DNA from: an uncultured bacterium
Lineage (GTDB): Bacteria > Bacillota > Clostridia > Lachnospirales > Lachnospiraceae
DNA: 35,191 bases
Assembly: GCA_937893485.1 (NCBI GenBank)
Contig: CALBJL010000213.1
Coordinates: 1 to 35,191, forward strand
Direction: 5' to 3'
The translations under genes were made by a program, and so were the position numbers. This document shows, piece by piece, positions 29,651 through 35,191 of the stretch. Numbering within the stretch: position 1 is the first letter of the stretch; every line of letters starts with the position of its first letter. The notes under the pieces were generated by a model. The model was given only the letters and a program-made list of their open reading frames with translations. It did not search any database and was not told where the DNA came from.

Positions 29651-32065
29651 TTATAATGTCAGTTCGATTTCATTTTCCTCTGCAAGAAGCCCGGCAGGGA
29701 TGTAGTTATCCTTCAGCACGGTTCCGTTCAAAACCAGATTCGTGAAGCCGCATTCCTTATGCTGTGGATTTTTCACAGCAATGTGTAGGTGCTTACCGCG
29801 GAAGTTTTTGTCAATCACCAGTCCGTCCCATGTCTTAGGAATCGAAGGTGCAATACGGATACCGTTCATGTCGGGGCGCATACCGAGGATACCTTCGACA
29901 CAGCCTACCATTACGGTAGAGGCAGTTCCGGTCAGCCAGTGTACGTGGGAACGGCCGAAATGCTCGCTGGCTCTGCCCTCGGTGAACTGGCCATAGCAGT
30001 ACGGCTCCAGATGACGGATCTCAGCGCGGTCATTCTGGGCAGCGGGTGCATTCTCCATAAAGTATGTAAATGCACGGTCACCATGTCCGCAGAGTGCTTC
30101 TGCGAGGATCAGCCAGCCCTGGGACTGGGAGAAGATACCGGCATTTTCCTTGGTTCCCTGATTATAGATGACAGCCAGGGCACCATCGAATGCGTGTGCA
30201 TGGTAGGGCGGGTCCATCAGGATCGCACCGTAAGCGGTATTTAAGCGCTCATAGACGTTATTCATAGCAGCTTCTGCCTGCTCGCTGGTAGCGAGACCGC
30301 TGATGATGGACCAGCTCTGGGGATTCAGCCACATATTTGCCTCCGGGTCTGCGGCAGCACCGATACGCTCGCCTGCTTCTGTAAAGCCACGGATAAAACG
30401 ATCATTATCCCAGCACAGATCATTGATCTTTTTAGCTGTTTCGGTCAGCTGCTTTTCTAATTCTGCGATATAGGCAGCATCATTTTTGACCTCTGCAAAA
30501 CGCTTGGAAATTACCAGTGCGTAGTAGAACTGCAGAGCGACAAAGGAAGATTCTCCATTGGCACCGAGGCGCAGACAGTCATTCCAGTCAGCGTATAATC
30601 CGGCGGGCAGACCGTGAGGACCCAGATGATTTAGGGAGAAGCGTATGGCACGTTTTAAGTGCTCATATACCGTTCCCGCATCTTTGTTGGCAAAAGGAAT
30701 GACTTCATCCAGAAAAGCAACATTTCCGCTTTCAGCGATATATTTAAATATGGTCGGGAATAACCAGAGGGCATCGTCTGCGCGATAAGCCGGATGCCCG
30801 GTTTCCTTCACGTAGGATGCATCATCCGGCGTGTCCTCATGTCCGGCGTTGTGTGTGAATTTAACTAACGGGAGTCCACCGCCGTTGTCGACCTGTGCGG
30901 AGAGCATGAAACGGATTTTCTCGGCTGCCATCTCAGGAGCCAGGTGGATGATACCCTGGATATCTTGTACCGTATCGCGGTAACCGTAGCCGTTTCTGAG
31001 TCCGCAGTAGATAAAGGATGCGGCGCGTGACCAGATGAAGGTCATAAAGCAGTTATAGGCATTCCAGGTGTTGATCATCGTATTGAATTCAGGGCTCGGT
31101 GTCTGTACCTGCAGGTTATCCAGCTTCTGATACCAGTCAGCCTTCAGATCAAGGATTTCATTTGCAACCGTATCTGCCGGATTGACTGTATAGCGGTCGA
31201 TGATGGCGGCTGCTTCTGCGGAATATTTCATACCGAGCAGGAACACGATTGTTTTGCTCTCACCGGGAGCCAACGTGAGGACGGTAGATAATGCACCGCA
31301 CGAATTTTCGTTGTAGCTTGTGATATTGCCAAGATCACCGGCTTCTACACCTTGCGGATTGTTGTAGCCGTGGTATCTGCCGAGAAAACACTCTTTGTCA
31401 CCGCAGTAAGACGCAACGGGAGCACCTGCCAGACCGAAAAACCGTTCGGTGACATCCTTGTTATCGATTTTCTCACCGTTTTCCAGCGTATCCAGATTGC
31501 CGTGAAGCTTCTGCATGATGCGGTTTTCACGGAACTGGGTTCTGCTGATAAACAGGGAGTATTGCAGATTGACCTGATCCTGCTCATAATTGCTGTGATT
31601 TGTAAACTCCGCATAACCGGTCAGTGTCAGCTCACGGGTCTGAGCGGAGTTGTTGGTTATGGTAGCTGCCCACACCTCGTAGGTTTTTCCGTCTGGAACA
31701 TAGTAGGTGATTGCAGAGTGGATATCTGCATAATCAGCAGACATGATTGTGTATCCGACTCCGTGGCGGCATTCGCTCGTGTAGCTGTTTAAATCTTTGC
31801 CGACCGGCTGCCATGAAGCAGACCAGTAATCCTTTGTCAGATTATCTCTGATATAGATATAACGTCCGGGCTGGTCAAAATTATTGAATACATAGCGTAA
31901 AATACGACCGTTTGCACCTGATTTTGCAAAGCTGTAGCCGCCGGCATTGTTTGAGATGATGGCTCCGTATTCAGGGGAACCCAGATAGTTGACCCAGGGA
32001 GCGGGGGTGTCCGGGTGCGTGATAACGTATTCACGGTTGGCATCGTCAAAATATCCGTATTTCAT
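29651..32065 (-). CDS. GH94 glycoside phosphorylase (chitobiose/cellobiose phosphorylase type)
   Basis: This 804-aa enzyme has the N-terminus of the diacetylchitobiose/cellobiose phosphorylase group: MKYGYFDDANREYVITHPD, APWVNYLGSPEYGAIISNNAGGYSF, SASWQPVGKDL. The catalytic acid is expected to be the first Asp of ADWNDCLRLG (about residue 490). YGYRDTVQDIQG, QSQGWLILAEALCGHGDRA and SHVHWLTGTASTVMVG are further family blocks. GH94 enzymes use phosphate to split beta-linked disaccharides, giving sugar-1-phosphate. It is cytoplasmic, with no signal peptide. ATG 32065 has AGGT about 8 nt upstream, and the gene follows its sister by 16 nt. The linkage and sugar cannot be fixed from sequence alone. 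Confidence 0.88.
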   Translation of the reverse strand: MKYGYFDDANREYVITHPDTPAPWVNYLGSPEYGAIISNNAGGYSFAKSGANGRILRYVFNNFDQPGRYIYIRDNLTKDYWSASWQPVGKDLNSYTSECRHGVGYTIMSADYADIHSAITYYVPDGKTYEVWAATITNNSAQTRELTLTGYAEFTNHSNYEQDQVNLQYSLFISRTQFRENRIMQKLHGNLDTLENGEKIDNKDVTERFFGLAGAPVASYCGDKECFLGRYHGYNNPQGVEAGDLGNITSYNENSCGALSTVLTLAPGESKTIVFLLGMKYSAEAAAIIDRYTVNPADTVANEILDLKADWYQKLDNLQVQTPSPEFNTMINTWNAYNCFMTFIWSRAASFIYCGLRNGYGYRDTVQDIQGIIHLAPEMAAEKIRFMLSAQVDNGGGLPLVKFTHNAGHEDTPDDASYVKETGHPAYRADDALWLFPTIFKYIAESGNVAFLDEVIPFANKDAGTVYEHLKRAIRFSLNHLGPHGLPAGLYADWNDCLRLGANGESSFVALQFYYALVISKRFAEVKNDAAYIAELEKQLTETAKKINDLCWDNDRFIRGFTEAGERIGAAADPEANMWLNPQSWSIISGLATSEQAEAAMNNVYERLNTAYGAILMDPPYHAHAFDGALAVIYNQGTKENAGIFSQSQGWLILAEALCGHGDRAFTYFMENAPAAQNDRAEIRHLEPYCYGQFTEGRASEHFGRSHVHWLTGTASTVMVGCVEGILGMRPDMNGIRIAPSIPKTWDGLVIDKNFRGKHLHIAVKNPQHKECGFTNLVLNGTVLKDNYIPAGLLAEENEIELTL

Positions 32066-32081
32066 GATTATACCTGCTTTC

Positions 32082-34793
32082 TTAGTTGTATGATTTGTTG
32101 AGGGTGACAGTGATAGTATGCACTTCATCAGAGAGCGATGAGAGCATGGATTTGGAGATCACGATGCGTGAGTCCTCTGTGATGGAAAGTGCCTGTCCGT
32201 CGCAGTCAGCGGCAGCCACTGTGTAGCTGCCAAAATCCATGTGCGCCTGGTTTACATAGGTGACCTTTAGCTGCTTCCCGGCAAATGTCACAGCTGTTGA
32301 AGCAATGCCGTCTGCGTCAAACTGTTCGCCGAGCAGCTTCGGGTAGAGTACGAGATCACCGGATACACCGTGTACACCAAATACTTCTGTGATCATAGTC
32401 AGCATATACCAGCTTGCGGCTCCTGTCAAATAGTGATACATACCGCGACCGTCTGCACGGAAGTATTCCGGGATGCCGGGGTAGATGCGGCTCGTGTTAA
32501 AATCAAGAGAGGTATCAGCCAGTGACTTTAATGATTTCCAGCCTTCTTTCGCAAATCCGCGGCGATACAGTGCATTTGCATACATGACAGCCATGTGTGA
32601 GAACACAGCACCGTTTTCTTTTTCACCGTAAGCAAATCCGAACATGCGCCCCATGTCGAATTTCAGTTCATGGAAATCCGTGTTCAGGCGATAGCCGCCG
32701 ATCTCCTTCTGATACAGATAATGATCGGCACTTTTTACGATTTTTCGGATCTGCTCGTCCGTTGCGACGTAGCCCATGATGGCGAATACCTGTCCGGTCA
32801 GCATCATGCGGATCTGATCCCCACGGCAGCCTTCGACCGCCTGTCCATGATTGTCATAATAGCTGTTGAACCAGCCTTCGTCATTGATTCCCTCGATCCA
32901 TTCCTGCTCACGCAGATGTGAGGTCAGCCAGATAGCTTTTTGCTGCAGGCTGGCTGCAATCTGCTTCAGGGAAAATAAAGATCGTTTCCCTGATATATTG
33001 TGGCGGCAGCAGTCTGTATAAGTATCCAGAACAGCATGCTTTTTGTTGATATCGTCAAATGTGTCCGCATCATCGTTCAGTAAAATAGTGATCTCATTGA
33101 GCAACTCAATCTGTCCGTCTGTGTGGGTATGCAAGGTTGACTGGATCAGATTTGCCAGCTCCATGAGATTCCCGGCATAGGCACAGGTAAATGCGACACT
33201 CTCGCCCTTTTCGGCTGCCATATCCAGCGCATCGTTCCAGTCAGCCCCGCGCAGGCGGTAGATATTGTGATCCCCGACCTCATAGAAAGCGGCAAGCTGT
33301 TGGATCAGCAGATGCTCCAAAATACTGCCGGTATAGATCTGATGGTCAGCGGTACGCTGTCTGTTGCCATAGGTTTCATCCCAGAGAGGATCGGTCTGCG
33401 TGCCGCGGGCAGCCTGTGCATCCTTAAAATAGGGAACCTCGCGGCTTAGGATGGAGATATCACCGGTCTGATCAATATACAGCTTTGTTGTGATGAGTGG
33501 CCATAGTGCATGATCCATCCATACACGGGCGATGCCATTACGGTCTGCGATAAAGCTGCCATCACCGTCACCAATGATCGTTGCGTTAGTACCATCAATG
33601 CGCACGCCACCATAATTGGCAGCGATCATCTCACCGACATTTTCCGGATCCATGAGCAGCAGAGACAGACAATCCTGCCACAGATCGCGCCAGCCGCGGC
33701 CGCCGCGCCCATAGTCGTGATGCGGCAGGAACGAGCAGCCAAACAGACGGCGCAAAAACGGCTGGAAGCTGACCCATTTCATATATTGGTCAAAATCTGC
33801 ATCGCCTGTATGGAAAGCAACATTGACTTTATTGCGCCAGTATTCCCTGGTAGCGGTGAGCGCCTGTTGTACCTGTGTGGACGAGGCATATTTATGATAT
33901 AAGGAAGAGATTGCACTGGCATCGGTAGCCGTTCCGAGCAGCACGATGTAATCAGATGTCTCTCCGGGAGCGAGTGTGATCTGGGGGAAAACCATCGCTC
34001 CCATCGCTTCTTTACCGTTTTCTGTTGTTTCTGCGGGGCATCCGCTCTGTTTCTCGTATATAGCGAGTGGATGCGTATAAGTGCCGCCCTCGCCAATGAA
34101 CGATTCTACTGTCGGGAAAAAACCTGTGGGTGCAGTACCATCACCGGCAGATCCGAATACATAGTAAACACGTTTGTTTTGCTGGTGTCCGCGTTCATCA
34201 AAGGACATGGTCGGACATACAGTGATGCCGTGCTCCTGTGTCTGAATCCGGTGGAGCAGGGAGGTCACATGGCGGTGGTCACGCAGATTGTCAGCGCTTC
34301 TTCCATAGATTGGAACCGCTGCATATGCAGTGATGGTCATAGGCTGACCGGATTCATTTTTCAGTGTGACATACATGATCTCTGCGGTATCATCATTCGG
34401 AATAAAAGAAGTGATCTGCGAGGTCAGCCCCAGTGCGTGTGAGGTCCGTTTTAATGTATGCCACATGAGACCGGCGTCCAGTTCGCTTTCATCCTGTGCG
34501 GAAGTAAATTTAACAGCCTCCTGCGCGGCAGAGGCGCCGGTGGCGCAATAGACATCAGAATCATTGACGACACACCAGAAATTTCTGGTGGAACGGTTGT
34601 TGTGCAGATTCTCGGCACTGACCGGTTCTAATAAGAAAGCAACCTGATTGATTTTGGAATCTCCGCCAAGATTCGGTGTGACTGCACTCTTGAGTCCAGC
34701 GTCCGAAGCAAGTGGAAAATAGAGATAGCTGGTGTTTTCTGGATTTTTTATACAAAAACTACCATTGTTGTCTGTAAAATGTATCGATTTCAA
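32082..34793 (-). CDS. GH94-like glycoside phosphorylase, ~900-aa type
   Basis: This 903-aa protein has a divergent N-terminal beta-sandwich (NLGGDSKINQVAFLLEPV) and a GH94 catalytic region: GRGGRGWRDLWQDCLSLLLMDP, LRGADWNDALDMA with the likely catalytic Asp (about residue 518), KENGAVFSHMAVMYANALYRRG, and RGMYHYLTGAASWYML. It is longer than cellobiose or chitobiose phosphorylases (about 800 aa) and closer in size to laminaribiose-type and related enzymes, so its substrate probably differs from its neighbour's. The start is TTG (34793-34791): AAGGAG lies about 8 nt before it, while ATG at 34800 is out of frame and abuts that site. It is the first gene of the minus-strand operon. Confidence 0.85.
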   Translation of the reverse strand: MKSIHFTDNNGSFCIKNPENTSYLYFPLASDAGLKSAVTPNLGGDSKINQVAFLLEPVSAENLHNNRSTRNFWCVVNDSDVYCATGASAAQEAVKFTSAQDESELDAGLMWHTLKRTSHALGLTSQITSFIPNDDTAEIMYVTLKNESGQPMTITAYAAVPIYGRSADNLRDHRHVTSLLHRIQTQEHGITVCPTMSFDERGHQQNKRVYYVFGSAGDGTAPTGFFPTVESFIGEGGTYTHPLAIYEKQSGCPAETTENGKEAMGAMVFPQITLAPGETSDYIVLLGTATDASAISSLYHKYASSTQVQQALTATREYWRNKVNVAFHTGDADFDQYMKWVSFQPFLRRLFGCSFLPHHDYGRGGRGWRDLWQDCLSLLLMDPENVGEMIAANYGGVRIDGTNATIIGDGDGSFIADRNGIARVWMDHALWPLITTKLYIDQTGDISILSREVPYFKDAQAARGTQTDPLWDETYGNRQRTADHQIYTGSILEHLLIQQLAAFYEVGDHNIYRLRGADWNDALDMAAEKGESVAFTCAYAGNLMELANLIQSTLHTHTDGQIELLNEITILLNDDADTFDDINKKHAVLDTYTDCCRHNISGKRSLFSLKQIAASLQQKAIWLTSHLREQEWIEGINDEGWFNSYYDNHGQAVEGCRGDQIRMMLTGQVFAIMGYVATDEQIRKIVKSADHYLYQKEIGGYRLNTDFHELKFDMGRMFGFAYGEKENGAVFSHMAVMYANALYRRGFAKEGWKSLKSLADTSLDFNTSRIYPGIPEYFRADGRGMYHYLTGAASWYMLTMITEVFGVHGVSGDLVLYPKLLGEQFDADGIASTAVTFAGKQLKVTYVNQAHMDFGSYTVAAADCDGQALSITEDSRIVISKSMLSSLSDEVHTITVTLNKSYN

Positions 34794-34825
34794 TTATCAT
34801 ACTCCTTCCGTGGTATATGCGCATT

Positions 34826-34831
34826 ATTATA
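34826..34831 (-). promoter_or_regulatory. -10 element of the phosphorylase operon
   Basis: On the minus strand TATAAT (34831-34826) lies about 30 nt before the TTG start. No matching -35 hexamer is present, which fits activator dependence together with the box at 34867-34889. Confidence 0.5.
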
Positions 34832-34866
34832 TAGAAGGATGGTTTTGAAAAAAATCAGATAAGTGC

Positions 34867-35016
34867 GAAAAATATCAAAAGCATGACCTTAAACAGTTGT
34901 ATTTTGTTAAGCAGCTGTTATTTCTGCTCCCAAAACCGGGTGCATAAAATAGGAAATCTTACAAAATATCAGATTTCGTAACTGTTTTTTAATTAGGTCA
35001 TGAATTTGATATTTTC
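34867..35016. promoter_or_regulatory. Mirrored pair of regulatory boxes in the divergent promoter region
   Basis: The left box (34867-34889) and the complement of the right box (34995-35016) share ATATCAAAnnCATGACCT within 22-23 bp, preceded by GAAAA. Each box begins about 36-38 nt upstream of its own TATAAT. Between them is an 8-bp hairpin (34892-34899/34912-34919, one wobble) and a 7-bp inverted repeat GAAATCT/AGATTTC. A further AAATATC sits at 34964-34970. The symmetry suggests one activator serving both directions. Confidence 0.65.
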
Positions 35017-35053
35017 AATGGCGAATGTAATATATCGTTCCGGTGGATGTGGC

Positions 35054-35103
35054 TATAATACATACACAAGACGTGAGGCATACAGCGAAAGAAAACGGTT
35101 TGA
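35054..35103 (+). promoter_or_regulatory. Promoter of the next binding-protein gene, with possible cre site
   Basis: TATAAT (35054-35059) has no clear -35. AGAAAACGGTTTGA (35090-35103) matches the cre consensus TGWAANCGNTNWCA except at two positions and would lie about 25 nt downstream of transcription start, where CcpA roadblocks occur. The cre call is weak. Confidence 0.4.
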
Positions 35104-35136
35104 AAGCAGCTCACAGAATAAAGGAGGACATAATCA

Positions 35137-35191
35137 ATGAAAAAGAAAGTAATCAGCGCATTACTGGCAACCACAATGGTAGCAGCTATGT
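35137..35191 (+). CDS. Start of an exported protein, probably another ABC sugar-binding lipoprotein (truncated by window end)
   Basis: Only 18 codons are visible: MKKKVISALLATTMVAAM, a basic start and hydrophobic core as in a signal peptide, closely resembling the start of the binding protein at 23867. AAAGGAGG lies about 9 nt upstream. Its position, divergent from two cytoplasmic phosphorylases, suggests the binding protein of an oligosaccharide importer, but the mature protein lies outside the window. Confidence 0.7.
   Translation, partial: MKKKVISALLATTMVAAM

Overview
The window looks like a chromosome segment from a gut-type Firmicute of the order Clostridiales, most likely Lachnospiraceae (Roseburia/Eubacterium-like). 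This is inferred from strong AGGAGG-type ribosome sites, a transketolase split into two genes, an FSA-type transaldolase, GntR-LacI (AraR-type) repressors, a LytS/YesN-type two-component system, a DUF815 ATPase and tandem GH94 phosphorylases. No rRNA, tRNA, CRISPR array, insertion sequence or prophage gene was seen.

Layout. (a) 1-573: no secure protein gene. A rod-like 219-nt self-complementary segment (174-392) is best read as a structured RNA on the minus strand. (b) 574-4417: an operon for cell-surface polysaccharide O-acylation (MBOAT acyltransferase plus secreted SGNH-like partner), followed by a DUF815 AAA+ ATPase. (c) 4418-5323: a terminator, a near-consensus promoter, a ~600-nt apparently noncoding transcript with six copies of a GAGGTACRGTCC motif every 66-78 nt, its own terminator, and then a candidate Pho-box promoter. 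(d) 5324-8104: polyphosphate kinase and an HD-domain phosphohydrolase. (e) 8124-18083: an L-arabinose catabolic island. It holds a small unknown gene and AraR behind a palindromic promoter, then kinase, isomerase, transaldolase, split transketolase, an unknown exported protein with an amber codon at codon 4, L-ribulose-5-P 4-epimerase and aldose 1-epimerase. (f) 18181-22366: sensor kinase, membrane-anchored sugar-binding protein and YesN-type response regulator, with a convergent second AraR-like repressor (22370-23449). (g) 23867-28714: a lipoprotein sugar-binding protein, a double ABC ATPase and two permeases. (h) 28852-35191: an AraC regulator, two GH94 phosphorylase genes on the minus strand, and the start of another sugar-binding-protein gene.

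How it fits together. The anchored binding protein and kinase probably sense an extracellular pentose and, through the response regulator, activate the ABC importer. Imported arabinose is isomerised, phosphorylated and epimerised to xylulose-5-P, then fed into the non-oxidative pentose phosphate pathway by the operon's own transaldolase and transketolase. AraR-like repressors supply intracellular control: the half-site TACAAGT/ACTTGTA occurs at both the araR and the kinase promoters. The last section is a separate oligosaccharide phosphorolysis locus with a mirror-symmetric divergent promoter.

The strongest candidates for something undescribed are the six-repeat RNA at 4553-5155, the rod-like RNA at 174-392, the SD-sequestering palindrome at 8124-8207 and the mirrored box pair at 34867-35016.
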